Assembly: GCA_916048095.2 (NCBI GenBank)
Contig: OU696570.1
Coordinates: 13,418,020 to 13,482,019 of the forward strand
Source of the DNA: Sacculina carcini
Taxonomy: Eukaryota > Arthropoda > Thecostraca > Sacculinidae
Direction of reading: 5' to 3'
DNA: 64,000 nucleotides
Under the pieces are notes generated by a model. That model had not been told where the DNA came from, ran no database searches, and saw only the letters and a program-made list of their open reading frames with translations. A program made the translations under genes and the position numbers. Below are positions 1 to 14,440 of the stretch, one piece after another. How positions within the stretch are numbered: the first letter of the stretch is position 1; each line of letters starts with the position of its first letter.

Positions 1-399
1 GGAGTTTAAATATAATTTTGAATATAGATTGAGATTTTGTCATTTTACATATTTTATATTTAATTTTTGGATATTAATTATAGCCTACCGAGTAGAACAG
101 AATATTCTCTACACAGTGGTATATTCTCTTTGGCTGTACCATTTCTGGTTTATGAGGAGTAGATGCAGGAATATTGACCAAAATTTTCGAATTTTTCAGG
201 GTTCATTTTGTGTTTTCACCGCGATAACTTTTCTTGGTTTTATTTTTAAAATTTAAAATTTATCCTATCGTGTAGACAAGAAAATTTCCAGCGTAATGGT
301 ATAAATTGTTGGCAGATACATTAAGTGGCTACCGAGTAGCAGCTTGCTGAAAATGTGACCAAGGAGGGTGGGACAGACAAATAGACAGACAGAGGATCT
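1..399 (-). repeat. End of a monomer array with Helitron-like 5' terminus, cut by window edge
   Basis: This is the last part of a tandem array of the ~370-400 bp monomer found seven more times here (same sequence near 3640-4060 and 9020-9460). On the + strand it ends in a GACA/CAGA microsatellite, GAGGATCTCTTTTATA and (TA)n. Read on the minus strand it begins TCTATATATATAAAAGAGAT followed by CTGT repeats, preceded by A, which is how a Helitron 5' end looks. No coding capacity. Confidence 0.7.
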
Positions 400-412
400 C
401 TTTTATATATAT

Positions 413-477
<65 letters not shown>
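400..477. repeat. (TA)n microsatellite
   Basis: Almost pure TA dinucleotides between the 5' end of one Helitron-like element and the CTAG end of the next. Open frames over it reading Tyr-Ile-Tyr-Ile are artefacts. Confidence 0.95.
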
Positions 478-478
<1 letters not shown>

Positions 479-930
479 TAGCATTAAAACCCGCCCGTTG
501 TGCGGAACAATTCATAAAAATATTGAAAATTAAAAATAAATGAGGCAAACTCATGAAAACCTTAATCAATTAAAAAGTCTAAATTTCATTATTTTTAATT
601 TTATTTTGACAAAATATTTTCACTCAGCCCGCCTCATATTTATCACCCGCCCGACATGAGGAATAATTCAGAACTCGAACACCATCCGTTCTGGTTCTTG
701 AAGTCAAATCCATTAGTTTTGTATATGAATTCATTCTACACGGTGAAATTGAACGTTTTATTGCTGCCCGCGGGACATTTTTATTTAATAAAAATGAGCC
801 ATCGCTTCGTTTGCGTTTGAAGCCCCTGATCATTGAACCAGCGAACCATGAACCAGCGCAATTATGTCACCTCATATTCAAGCATACATACACAGACAGA
901 CAGATAATTTCTTCTTTATGTATATATATA
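478..930 (-). mobile_element. Short (~450 bp) Helitron-like element, copy 1
   Basis: On the + strand it starts CTAGCATTAAAACCCGCCCG and ends with a CAGACAGACAGA microsatellite, ATAATTTCTTC and TATATATATAG. On the minus strand this gives a 5' CTATATA/CTGT start and a 3' end made of a CCGC/GCGG mini-hairpin, a T-rich spacer and CTAG. Two more copies lie at 56045-56505 and 60397-60860. Non-autonomous; no Rep/helicase gene. Helitron assignment rests on termini only. Confidence 0.65.
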
Positions 931-2512
931 GCATTAAAACCCGCCCGTTGTGCGGAGCAATTCATAAAATGAAATTCATATTTATAAAAATTGGTATTCA
1001 TAAAAAATATTACAAATTACAAATAGAGATACAAATTAAAAAGAAAAAAGTAAACCCATTAAAAGTCTTATCTAATAGAAAAGTAAGAAGGTGAATATTT
1101 TTTTATGTATTTGGACAAAATATTTCCCTCAAATAGCGTCATATTTAAGTCTGCTCTTCGTACGGAAATATTCAGAACTTAAACACGAAATAATGAAGAA
1201 TGATGAAAAATGAAATATTTTCATCATGATGTTTCCAAAATATATGCATAACTTAACATCATTCCCCAACATCATTTGCACAAGTACTCTTATACTTTTG
1301 CCAGTATAATATTTACTGCCAAAAAATTCATATACATACATTCATATACATTTATATACATACATTATATTCCGCATTCATATTAAACCCAATATAACCT
1401 GACCCAATCCTACCAAACCCAACCCAACCATCCCATCTAATCGTATATCATCTCATCCCCTTTGAGTATCAAACACGCGGCCCAACAATAATGTTCTCGA
1501 ATCCCGCCAATATAATATAGTAACCAAACTGTAAGACAGATTAATTCACATCTATTGTATAATGCGATTTAATTATATATTATTCAATTCAAGTTCTCAT
1601 CTAGCAGTTAAGCCCGTTCGTCGTGCAAAACAATTAATAAAACAAAGGATATCAATTGAAAAGTGTGAATGTAATGATTTTCAGTTTAATTTTGACAAAA
1701 TTTTCCCTCATCCCGCCTCATATTTAAACCCACCCGTCGTGCGGGATAATTCAGAACTCGAACACGATTTGTTCTGGATCTTAAAGTCAACTCCGTTAGT
1801 TTTGTATATGAATCCATTATATACGGTGAAATTGAACGTTCTATTGTCTATAGTTGCTACCCGCGGGACATTTTTATTTCATAAAAATTATCCATCGTTT
1901 CGTTTACGTTTAAAACCCCTGATCTATATCATTGAACCCGCTCAGTTATGTCACCTCGTATCCAAGCATACACACACACAGATGATTTATTTTATATATA
2001 TAAATGTATATGAATCCATTATATACGGTGAAATTGAACGTTCTATTGTCTATAGTTGCTACCCGCGGGACATTTTTATTTCATAAAAATTATCCATCGT
2101 TTCGTTTACGTTTAAAACCCCTGATCTATATCATTGAACCCGCTCAGTTATGTCACCTCGTATCCAAGCATACACACACACAGATGATTTATTTTATATA
2201 TATAAATTTAAAGTCGCTCGTCGTGCAGAACAATTCATAAAATCTATTCATATTCAATCCATAAAAGAAAATGAATACAAATTAAAAAGCAAACAAATTC
2301 ATGCTGTAAATATGCTAACTAATAGTAAAGTCCAAAAATGGATGTTTTTATTTTAATTTTGACAGAATATTATCCCTCAACCCGTTTCATATTTAAACCT
2401 GCCCGTCGTGCGGAATAATTAAAAATTCAAACACGAAAAATGAAAATTGTCAAAAAAAATTTATCATAATGTTTCCAAAGTATATTAATAAATTAACATC
2501 ATCTAGCATTGA
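931..2512. repeat. G-block repeats (CCCGCCCGTCGTGCGG family)
   Basis: Successive G-blocks. Each has motif A (CCCGCCCGTTGTGCGG followed by AACAATTCAT), an A-rich stretch with AAAGTCTAAAT and TTTTGACAAAATATT, and motif B (CCCGCCCGTCGTGCGG followed by AATAATTCAGAAC). Around 1370-1530 is a CCCAACCC-rich stretch and the phrase CACGCGGCCCA, which recur at 5870-6040, 15600-15780, 24200-24400 and 57290-57470. I see no gene. Confidence 0.7.
1803..2206. repeat. Perfect tandem duplication, 2 x 202 bp
   Basis: Positions 1803-2004 and 2005-2206 look identical base for base by eye. The unit runs from TGTATATGAATCC to the (TA)n after a CACACAGATGATTT stretch, i.e. the microsatellite-bearing end of a G-block element. 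Identity implies a recent event. Confidence 0.85.
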
Positions 2513-4012
2513 AACCATCCCGTATAGCGGAACAATTAGAACAAAAAGTAAAATAAAACCACACCATCCATGCTTGGAGCTAATATGATGCATTCTTATT
2601 GTGATTGGGCTTCAGTGAAATTTAATCGGTGTATATTCCTGTGTAAGCGCAAGTGCGCATAATAGCTGTCAAATTGGCAATATGTCCTTTTGACTTTACA
2701 CCGCCGTAACTTCCTTCAGATACCCTTTGGAAATTTACAAATTATACCGTATTGTAGAAAACAAGATTTCTAGCACGATGGTATAATTTATTTCTATGTA
2801 TAACATATAGTTACTGAGACATAGTAGAAAATGAATACATTTTAGTCGCCCGGTGTTCAAGTGTAATTTTGGATGTATTTGAGAATTTTGCCAATTTTAC
2901 ACGTTTTTTGTAACATTTGTGGGTATAAATTATAGCTTATCTTGTAGACCACAAAATTCTCTACACAGTAGTATATTCCTGTGTAATCGCAAGTGCGTAA
3001 ATTGTGATTGGACTTCAGTGAAATTAAATCAGTGTATGTTCATGTGTAATCGCAAGTACGCATAATAGCTGTCAAATTGGCAACATGACATTTTGACTTT
3101 ACACCGCCGTAACTTCCTTCAGATACACTTTGGAAAATTAAGAATTATACCGTATTGTAGAAAACAAAATTTCTAGCACGATGGTATAATTAATTTTAAT
3201 GTATGACAAACCGTTCCTGAGAAATGGGTAGAAAAATGAATAAATTTTAGTCACCCGGTGTTCAAGTGTAATTTTGGATGTATTTGAGAATTTTGCCATT
3301 TTTACACGTTTTTTGTATCATTTGTGGGTATAAATTATACCTTTTCTTGTAGAACACAAAATTCTCTACACAGTAGAGAAAGATAGATAATATTAGGGGA
3401 ATATTTAATAGATAGGGGAATATTGACCAAAATATTCGCGTTTTTAGTCCTAATTTTGCCTTTTTGACTTTGTCATTTTGATTTCACACCGCCGTAACTT
3501 TTTTTAATACACTCTGAAAAATTAAAAATTATACCGTGCTGTAGAAAACCAAATTCCCAGCTTGATGGTAATATTTATTTAGATGTGTCATAGTTAGTTG
3601 CTGAGAAATAGAGAAAAAAGTACAGAAAATCGGACGCGTCGAGCTTAAATAAAATTTTGAATTTGTAGACTGAATTTTTTTCATGTTTACATATTTTATA
3701 TTTAATTTTTGGATATGAATTGTAGTCTACCGAGTAGAACAGAATATTCTATACACAGTGGTATAATCTGTTTGGCTGTACCATTTCTGGTTTATGAGGA
3801 GTAGATGCAGGAATATTGACCAAAATTTTCGCATTTTTCAGGGTTCATTTTGTCTTTTCACCGCGATAACTTTTTTTGGTTTTATTTTTAAAATTTAAAA
3901 TTTATCCTATCGTGTAGACAAGATAATTTCCAACGTAATGGTATAAATTGTTGGCGGGTACACCAAGTGGTTACCGAGTAGCAGCTTGCTGAAAATGGAC
4001 CAAGGAGGGTGG

Positions 4013-4046
<34 letters not shown>

Positions 4047-4066
4047 GGATCTCTTTTATATATCTA
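2513..4066 (-). mobile_element. Helitron-like element with monomer array b
   Basis: Minus-strand 3' end CTAG at 2513-2516 beside a degenerate hairpin, then the array entry sequence (CCACACCATCCATGCTTGG, about 2560) and about four monomers. Landmark CCGCCGTAAC lies at 2701, 3103 and 3489, and CCGCGATAAC near 3859, so spacing is 402, 386 and ~370 bp. A (CAGA)n tract at 4013-4044 and GGATCTCTTTTATATAT close the other end. This is a complete-looking non-autonomous unit of ~1.55 kb. Confidence 0.65.
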
Positions 4067-4069
4067 CTA

Positions 4070-4693
4070 GCATTAAAACCCGCCCGTTGTGCGGAGGCGT
4101 ATTCTCTTGCGTTGTGCGTTTCTCTATTCGTATTATCTCTCTATTCGTTGTGCGTATTCTCTTTTATATACATATCCTGTATATACATATGTATATACGT
4201 ATGTAGATATAGATATGGCTGGATTTCATGGCTATTATACTGTTTATTTTGCAATCTCATTCAATATTCTCTATCCTACATATCCGAATCTCTGCTACTG
4301 ATTCAGCCTGGTTTGCTTCCCATTTTTCGCTTTCTGTGCACGTGAGTTTCTTCTGTTTTCTGGTCTCATTAGTCATTTGTTTACACCGTTGTATTTTCGA
4401 CATTATTTGCTCTATTTGCGCTTGTGATTGTATTAGCACAGTAACAAATACATTGGCTTATTTATTGACTAATTTAGCTGTCAGTAGATTTGTGCAACAT
4501 AGTAGTTATTCTGTGCACGTGCATGTTAGATTCATGTGCTTGAAGTATGATTCATCGACTTTCTTGTGTTGTGACCACACAATTCAGTGGAATCACTTGA
4601 GAATCACTTGAGAATTGTATGCTCATTATAATGCCAGTGATGGATCAATAATAAGACGAAATTGATGCCAGCTTGCATGAATCCATCATCAAA
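4070..4693. repeat. Duplicated ~600 bp segment, copy 1
   Basis: Begins at a CTAGCATTAAAACCCG terminus and continues with TTGCGTTGTGCG/TATTCG-rich sequence to about 4693. It is repeated at 9476-10057 with few differences, the main one being a short indel near 4180-4210. Each copy holds a hydrophobic frame of 127 codons (4228-4611; 9592-9975). I do not recognise it and think it is open by chance, because the copies are too recent to show selection. Confidence 0.7.
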
Positions 4694-5581
4694 TATTATA
4701 TAAATCACCAAACAACTGATAACTTTATAGCTACAGCTATATCGCGCACACTGGCCATTTGAGGTGCGCTGCGATTCTGAGAACAAAAACCCATTTGCCC
4801 AAATATTTGTGGTCTTTGTGGCTCACACTTGCCGTCTGATAAACCAGTCATGTAGAAACTCACCGACACATACACACGCATTTGAATACACATACACACA
4901 TACGAAACAATGAAAATTTACTTGACTTTTTTATCATAATGTTAATTTTTAATTAGCAATATTTTTATGAATTGTTCCGCACAACGGGCGGGTTTTAATG
5001 ATAGTATATATATGCCCGTTGTGCGGAGCAATTAATAACATGAAATTCATATTAAATTCATAAAAAAATATGGAAAATGAAAAATGAAATAGGGTACACT
5101 CATAAAACTATTAATCAATTGAAAACTTCAAGTTTAATTATTTTTATTTCGACAAAATATTTCCTCTCAGTCCGCCTTAGTAATTTTTACATCCGCCTGT
5201 CGTGCTGAATAAGTCAGAACTCGAACACGATCCGTTCTGGATCTTGAAGTCAAATCCATTGGTTTTGTGTATGGATTAATTCTACAGGGGAAATTGAACG
5301 TTCTATTGTCTATAGTTGCTGCCCGCGGAGCCTTTTTATTTAAAAAAATACCTTTTTTTAAATGAGCCATTTGAAAAAATGAACTAAAAAATGGAAAAAC
5401 TTTTTTATACCTGCCCGTCGTGCGGAACAATTCATACAATAAAATTCATATTAAATCCATAAAATATAATTAATACAAATTGAAAAGCAAAAAATGTCTG
5501 CTATAAATATCTTAACCAATAGGAAAGTCTAAATGTGAATATTTTTGTTCTTATTTTGACAAATATTATCCCTCAACCCGC

Positions 5582-5662
<81 letters not shown>

Positions 5663-7330
5663 GCCCTTCGTGTGGTATAATTCAGAACACAAACACGAAA
5701 CAAGCAATTAAAGATGATGAAATCTTTTCATCAGAATGTTTCCAAACTATATTTATTACTTAACATCATTCCCCAACATCATTTGCTTAAGTACTATTTT
5801 AATTTTACCGCTATAATATTTATTGCTAAAATTTATATATTTCTCGCTATCATTAAAACCCAATATAACCTGAGTCAAACCTACCCAACCCAGCCCAACC
5901 ATCCAATCTTGACCGCTCTCAGCCTAGTCTGAGGTGATTTAACTTATTAGTTTGTGATCACAAAATATACTGATGCGATCATAATTCGTAGTCAGAAGAC
6001 TGAGATTATCTACACCAGGGGTCCCAAACACGCGGCCCACCAATACTTTTCTCTCAACCCGCCAATATAGTATCGGGACCAAACTGTAAGGCAGCTAAAT
6101 TCACATTTGTTGCATAATGCATTTGTTATCATATTATCTCATATAATTCCCGGTTAATGCTTCCACTAATGCATCATATTCATACAGTTGTTATTTTTTG
6201 GATTACACCGATATTACAGCCCTTGATATTACAGCCGATATTATATTATGCAATCTATATTCTGCTACGTATTATTCCTAATACATATATAATATCATCA
6301 GATCGCAAAATATATTTAAAGGTTCACATCATTCTCCAAAATCATTTGCTTAAGAGCTATTCTACTTTTATCGCTAGAATATTTTAAACATGAAACATGA
6401 TAATAAAACATGTTTTTCCACAACCCGCCTCATATTTAAAGCTGCCCGTCGTGCGGAATAATTCAGAACTCAAACACGAAACAAACACAAAGAAAATTGA
6501 TGAAAAACAACCAATAGAAAAAGTCAAATTTGTACATTCTTGTTTTAATTATTGACGAATGTTTTTCCCTCAACACTGCTCAAATTCACACCCGTCCTTC
6601 GTGTGTAGTAATTCAGAAGTGTAACACTATCAAAACAATGAAACTTTCTGTCATCTCTATAATTCCAGATTAATGCTTCCGCTAAAACAGCAGATGCATA
6701 TAGTTGGTATTGCATGATATTACAATCCGTATCCTTATGCAACTCAAGCGTATGCAACTTGAAATTAAACCAATTAAATTATACAGTAAAATTCAGTAGT
6801 AAACTTTGTTCCCAGTAGTATTTTACCCGCCCGTCGGGCGGAACAATTCATGTGTAAATATTTAGGACAATAAAGCCTTTCTAAACAGTATAGTTAATTA
6901 ATTAAACTGTACCCAATAAAACCACACCATCCATGCTTGGAGCTAATATGATGCATTCTTAATTGTGATTGGGCTTCAGTGAAATTTAATCGGTGTATAT
7001 TCCTGTGTAATCGCAAGTGCGCATAAGCTGTCAAATTGGCAATATGTCCTTTTGACTTTACACCGCCGTAACTTCCTTCAGATACACTTTGGAAAATTAC
7101 AAATTATACCGTATTGTAGAAAACAAGATTTCTAGCACGATGGTATAATTTATTTTTATGTGTAACAAATGGTTACTGAGAAATAGTAGAAAAATGAATT
7201 AATTCTATTCGCCCGGTGTTCAAGTGTAATTTTGGATGTATTTGAGAATTTTGCCAATTTTACACGTTTTTTTGTATCATTTGTGGGTATAAATTATAGC
7301 TTATATTGTAGAACACAACATTATCTACAC
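4694..7330. repeat. Segmental duplication, copy 1
   Basis: Near-identical to 23044-25870, from TATTATATAAATCACC through several G-blocks, a (TA)n tract and the start of a monomer array. Compared with copy 2 it lacks about 185 bp at ~6387 (a whole motif-A block). It includes, inverted, the ~200 bp unit R3 (4719-4920) also found at 14840-15040 and 16365-16565. No gene seen. Confidence 0.85.
5583..5660. repeat. (TA)n microsatellite
   Basis: Pure TA run inside the segmental duplication. The paired tract at 23935-24005 is slightly shorter. Confidence 0.95.
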
Positions 7331-9407
7331 AGTAGTATATTCCTGTGTAATCGCAAGTGCGTAAATTGTGATTGGACTTCAGTGAAATTAAATCAGTGTA
7401 TATTCATGTGTAATCGCAAGTGCGCATAATAGCTGTCAAATTGGCAACATGACATTTTGACTTTACACCGCCGTAACTTCCTTTAAATACACTTTGGAAA
7501 ATGAAGAATTATACCGTATTTGTAACGATGGGGATAATAATAATATGCTGTTATGTTGATCTTCGTTTGGCTGATCGTGAAGTCTTGATAGTTCCTCTTG
7601 ATGTTGTGTTCCGCGATAAAAAATAATGATCACCCAGTCGAAGTTGAATTGTATATTTTCAGCAATCAGTCAATCTACGTTAAAGTTATTCTTAAATCTA
7701 ATGAATTAATTACGGCTTGCCTGAGTGAGTGGTGAATCTTATCTCGCACGTCGACAGTCCAACCAACTAACTGACCCACCAACAAGCACAGCCAAAGTAC
7801 CCCTTATTCTCATTAAACCCCGGGTTATATACCTACGAACACACGTCGTTGGCACCATATTTCGCAAGCAATTGCCAGCTGGCCAAACTGCTCGAACTAC
7901 ACAACCGGGACACAAGCTATTTCTAAACGCGATTTGACAGTACACAGGCGTGTTGCCTCGAGATGATCAGCCAAGTCAAACGTACAAAAAAGGGTCATTA
8001 ATCACTGTCACACATACTCCGCTAGAGCCAAACATACCAGGCACCGTGTAATACGGGCGTCGCTCTAACACATAAATTAGCCTAACGACAGCTGCACAAG
8101 CAAGCCGCGAAAGAACGAGAACGTAAACTGAGAAATACAGAGAAAGAAAACTGAGTAAACTGACAGATAGAAAACTGGTCTGATTATAACTTTGTTATAG
8201 TATTGTCGAAAACAAAATTTCTAGCACGATGGTATAATTAATTTTAATGTATGACAAACAGTTCCTGAGAAATGGGTAGAAAAATGAATAAATTTTAGTC
8301 ATCCGGTGTTCAAGAGTAATTTTGGATTTATTTGAGAATTTTGCCAATTTTACACGTTTTTTGTATCATTTGTGGGTATGAATTATACCTTTTCTTGTAG
8401 AACACAAAATTCTCTACACAGTAGTATATTCCTGTGTAATAGCAAGTGCACATAATAGCTGTCAAATTGGCAATAGGTCCTTTTGAATTTACACCGCCGT
8501 AACTTCCTTTAGGTACACTTTGGAGAATAAAAAATTATACCATATTGTAGAAAACAAAATTTCCAGCACGATGGTATACTTTATTGTAATGTGTGACAAA
8601 CAGTTCCTGAGAAATAGGTAGAAGAATGAATTAATTTTAATCACCCGGTGTTCAAGTGTATTTTTGGATATATTTGAGAATTTTGCCAATTTTACGTTTT
8701 TGGTATCATTTGTGGGTATAAATTAAAATATTTCTTGTAGAACAAAAAATTCTCTACACAATAGTATACTTTTTATAGCTGTAACTCTGCTGGTTTATGA
8801 GGAATAGATAGGGGAATATTGACCAAAATATTCGCGTTTTTAGTGCTAATTTTGCCTTTTTGACTTTGTCATTTTGACTTCAACCCGCCGTAACTTTTTT
8901 TAATACACTCTGGAAAATTAAAAATTATACCGTGCTGTAGAAAACCCAATTCCCAGCTTGATGGTAATGTTTATTTAGATGTGTCATAGTTAGTTGCTGA
9001 GAAATAGAGAAAAAAGTACAGAAAATCGGACGCGTCGAGCTTAAATAAAATTTTGAATGTAGACTGAAAGTTTTTCATTTTTACATATTGTACATTCAAT
9101 TTTTGGATATGAATTATAGCCTACCGAGTAGAACAGAATATTCTCTATACAGTGGTATAATTTGTTTGGCTGTACCATTTCTGGTTTATTGAGGAGTAGA
9201 TGCAGGATTATTGACCAAAATTTTCGCATTTTTCAAGGTTCATTTTGTCTTTTCACCGCGATAACTTTTTTTGGTTTTGTTTTTAAAATTTAAAATTGAT
9301 CCTATCGTGTAGACAAGATAATTTCCAACGTAATGGTATAAATTGTTGGCAGGTACGCCAAGTGGTTACCGAGTGCCAGCTTGCTGAAAATGGACCAAGG
9401 AGGGTGG

Positions 9408-9444
<37 letters not shown>

Positions 9445-9464
9445 AGGATCTCTTTTATATATCT
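6905..9464 (-). mobile_element. Helitron-like monomer array c
   Basis: Starts with the array entry sequence (AATAAAACCACACCATCC), carries monomers with the recurring phrases ACCGCCGTAACTTCC, TATACCGTATTGTAG and GCACGATGGTATAAT, and ends in a (CAGA)n tract near 9415-9446 followed by GGATCTCTTTTATATAT. It is interrupted by a ~680 bp foreign insertion at 7521-8199. The last ~650 bp match array b closely. Confidence 0.7.
7521..8199. mobile_element. Candidate solo LTR inserted in monomer array
   Basis: The monomer phrase ACCGTATT...GTAGAAAAC is split here. The flanks give a 5-bp target duplication GTATT (7516-7520 and 8200-8204). The insert begins TGTAACGATGG and ends GTTATA, a short imperfect inverted terminus. 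It differs from its surroundings in composition and has a TATATA-like stretch near 7828. No protein-coding similarity is visible. Size, 5-bp duplication and TG start suggest a solo LTR; a small DNA transposon is possible. Confidence 0.5.
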
Positions 9465-9475
9465 ATATAAAAGTA

Positions 9476-10057
9476 CGGAGGAGTATTCTCTTGCGTTGTG
9501 CGTTTCTCTATTCGTATTATCTCTCTATTCGTTGTGCGTATTCTCTTTTATATACATATCCTGTATATAGATATAGATATGGCTGGATTTCATGGCTATT
9601 ATACTGTTTATTTTGCAATCTCATTCAATATTCTCTATCCTACATATCCGAATCTCTGCTACTGATTCAGCCTGGTTTGCTTTCCATTTTTTGCTTCCTG
9701 TGCACGTGAGTTTCTTCTGTTTTCTGGTCTCATTAGTCATTTGTTTACACCGTTGTATTTTCGACATTATTTGCTCTATTTGCGCTTGTGATTGTATTAG
9801 CACAGTAACAAATACATTGGCTTATTTATTGACTAATTTAGCTGTCAGTAGATTTGTGCAACATAGTAGTTATTCTGTGCACGTGCATGTTAGATTCATG
9901 TGCTTGAAGTATGATTCATCGACTTTCTTGTGTTGTGACCACACAATTCAGTGGAATCACTTGAGAATCACTTGAGAATTGTATGCTCATTATAATGCCA
10001 GTGATGGATCAATAATAAGACGAAATTGATGCCAGCTTGCATGAATCCATCATCAAA
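9476..10057. repeat. Duplicated ~600 bp segment, copy 2
   Basis: Second copy of 4070-4693. The first copy runs on into the segmental duplication; this one stops at a TCTATATATATAAAAG terminus of the inverted array d, so the two copies have different right-hand neighbours. Confidence 0.7.
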
Positions 10058-12345
10058 TCTATATATATAAAAGAGATCCTCTGTGTGTGTGTGTGTGTGT
10101 GTCTCTGTGTGTCTGTCCAACCCTCCTTGGTCCATTTTCTATCAGCTATTATTTGGCCACCACCCGGCCTACCTGCTAACAATTTATACCATCACGTTGG
10201 AAATGTTCTTGTCTACACTTTAGATTAAATTTTAAATTTCAAAAATGAAATCAAAAAAAGTTATAGCGGTGAAAACACAAAATGAACCCCGAAAAATGCG
10301 AAAATTTTGGTCAATTTTCTGAAGACTACTTTTCCTAAACCAGCAATGGTAAAACTATACAAATTATACCACTGTGTAGAAAATTTTTAGTTCTACTCAA
10401 CGAAGTATAATTTATACCAAAAAATTAAATATAAAAGATGTAAAATGGAAAAAAAATCAATCTACATTCTAAATTTTATTTAAACTCCACGCGTCCGATT
10501 TTCTATACTTTCTTCTCTATTTCTCAAAAACTAATAATCACACATCTAAATAAATAATACCATCATGCTATGAATTTTGCTTGCTACAACACGGTATAAT
10601 TTTTAATTTTTCAAAGTGTATTAAAAAAAAGTTACGGCGGTGTGAAGTGTAAATGACAAAAAAAGCAAAAAGGCAAAATTAGCACAAAAAACGTGAATAT
10701 TTTGGTCAATATTCCGCTATCTATTCCTCATAAACCAGCAATGGTACAGCTATAAAAATTATACTATTGTGTAGATAATTTTGTGTTCTACAAGAAAAGT
10801 TATACTTTATACCCACAAATGATACAAAAAACGTGTACAATTGGCAAAATTCTCAAATACATCCAAAATTACACTTGAACACCGGGTGACTAAAATTAAT
10901 TCATTTTTCTACCTATTTCTCAAAAAATAATTGTCACAAATTAAAATGAATTATACCATCGTGCTAGAGATTATGTTTTCTACAATACGGTAGAATTTTT
11001 AATTTTCCAAAATGTATCTAAAGGAAGTTACGGCGGTGTAAAGTCAAAATGTCATGTTGCCAATTTGACAGCTATTATGCGCACTTGCGATTACACAGGA
11101 ATATACACTGATTTAATTTCACTGAAGTCCAATCACAATTTACGCACTTGCGATTACACAAGAATATACTACTGTGTAGATAATTTTGTGTTCTACAAGA
11201 AAAGTTATAATTTATACCCACAAATGATACAAAAAACGTGTACAATTGGCAAAATTATCAAATACATCCAAAATTACACTTGAACACCGGGTGATTAAAA
11301 TTAATTCATTTTTCTACCCATTTTTCAGGAACTATTTGTCACACATTACAATAAGTTATACCATCGTACTAGAAATTTTGTTTTCTACAATACAGTATAA
11401 TTTGTAATTTTCCAAAGTGTATCTGAAGGAAGTTACGGGGGTGTAAAGTCAAACGGACATATTGCCAATTTGACAGCTATTATGCGCACTTGTGATTACA
11501 CAGGAATATACTACTGTGTAGAGAATTTTGTGTTCTACAAGATAAGTTATAATTTATATCCACAAATGAAACAAAAAACGTGTAAAATTGGCAAAATTCT
11601 CAAATACATCCTAAATAACACTTGAACACTGGGCGACTAAAATTAATTCATTTTTCTACTATTTCTCAATAACTATTTGTTACACATAAAAATAAATTAT
11701 ACCATCGTGCTAGAAATCTTGTTTTCTACAATACGGTATAATTTGTAATTTTCCAAAGTGTATCTGAAGGAAGTTACGGCGGTGTAAAGTCAAAAGGACA
11801 TATTGCCAATTTGACAGCTATTATGCGCACTTGCGATTACACATGAATATACACTGATTTAATTTCACTGAAGTCCAATCACAATTTACGCACTTGCGAT
11901 TACACAGGAATATACTACTCTGTAGAGAATTTTGTGTTCTACAATATAAGCTATAATTTATACCCACAAATGATACAAAACACGTGTAAAATTGGCAAAA
12001 TTCTCAAAAACATCCAAAATTACACTTGAACACCGGGCGAGTAAAATCAATTCATTTTTCTACTATTTCTCAGTAACTATTTGTTGCACATAAAAATAAA
12101 TTATACCATCGTGCTGGAAATTTTGTTTTCTACAATGCAGTATAATTGTTAATTTTCCAAAGTGTATTTGAAAGAAGTTACGGTGGTGTAAGGTGAAAAG
12201 GACATATTACCAATTTGACAGCTATTATGCCCACTTGCGATTACACAGGAATATACACCGATTAAATTTCACTGAAGCCCAATCACAATTAAGAATGCAT
12301 CATATTAGCTCCAAGCATGGATGGTGTGGTTTTATTGGGTACAGT
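10058..12345 (+). mobile_element. Helitron-like monomer array d, opposite orientation
   Basis: Reverse-complement arrangement of the other arrays. It begins A|TCTATATATATAAAAGAGAT, then a (GT)n/CTGT microsatellite (10078-10125), then about six monomers (TTACGGCGGTGTAAAGT landmarks near 10631, 11029, 11430, 11770 and 12178), ending with the inverted entry sequence GGATGGTGTGGTTTTATTGG. It is the longest array here. The A|TC junction fits a Helitron 5' boundary. Confidence 0.7.
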
Positions 12346-13871
<1,526 letters not shown>

Positions 13872-14440
13872 ATAGTTGCTGCATGTACGACTTTAGCTAA
13901 CATTCTATTGAAAGCTCACGTCCTCAATGTAAGTGACCAAGAAAAGGCTGTGGGATGCCTCAGGAGGCAAGAAAAGTTCTCCATCTAGCGATGTTCATCT
14001 AATCAAATGTTAATGTCTTTGAGTTTTGTTGTTATGAGAAATAGGTACCGTTCTTTATTTCTTGTTTTAGTGTTTCATTGTTTTAGGGCTTGTTTGGAAT
14101 GTTTGAGTAATATAATATTTGACAATATAGATTAAATTTTAACAGCTCTACAGACTTGCCTCTCATTATGATCATCCTTCTCTCACCATTTATGAGTTAC
14201 ACAAAAAACGAGGAAAAATGATCAAAATTCACAAATTTGACCTTGAAATATGACCTTTGGACCTTGTAGATGACCCTAGGTGGTGTTAAAAATGTTACTA
14301 TTGAGCTCAGCGTCCTCAAAAACCCCCATTTTGACCCATAGAACGTGTTTCTAGCTCTTCTAGAAGTCATTTTATTAAGGACTCAAGTTAATCTTTCATA
14401 CTCAAGTTAAAAACCCCGAGCAGGGAACGTTTCAGTCCTT
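13872..14440. other. Unassigned AT-rich stretch
   Basis: Single-copy in this window and without an open frame of note. A run of TTTGACC/ATGACC phrases near 14240-14340 (TTTGACCTTG, ATGACCTTTGG, TTTTGACCC) looks repetitive but I cannot place it. Confidence 0.4.

Noticed and set aside
4228-4611. 127-codon hydrophobic frame, repeated at 9592-9975, as a conserved gene
   Set aside because: The whole surrounding ~600 bp is equally conserved, so frame conservation is explained by recent duplication; no recognisable domain.
5167-5439. ~90-codon minus-strand frame recurring at 23517, 56626 and 61015
   Set aside because: It lies across G-block repeats and changes length with small indels; similarity follows the repeat, not a protein.
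931-6900. Regularly spaced GC motifs resembling a CRISPR-like repeat-spacer array
   Set aside because: Spacing varies from ~170 to several hundred bp, the intervening sequence is itself repetitive, motifs occur on both strands, and the context is a eukaryotic transposon landscape.
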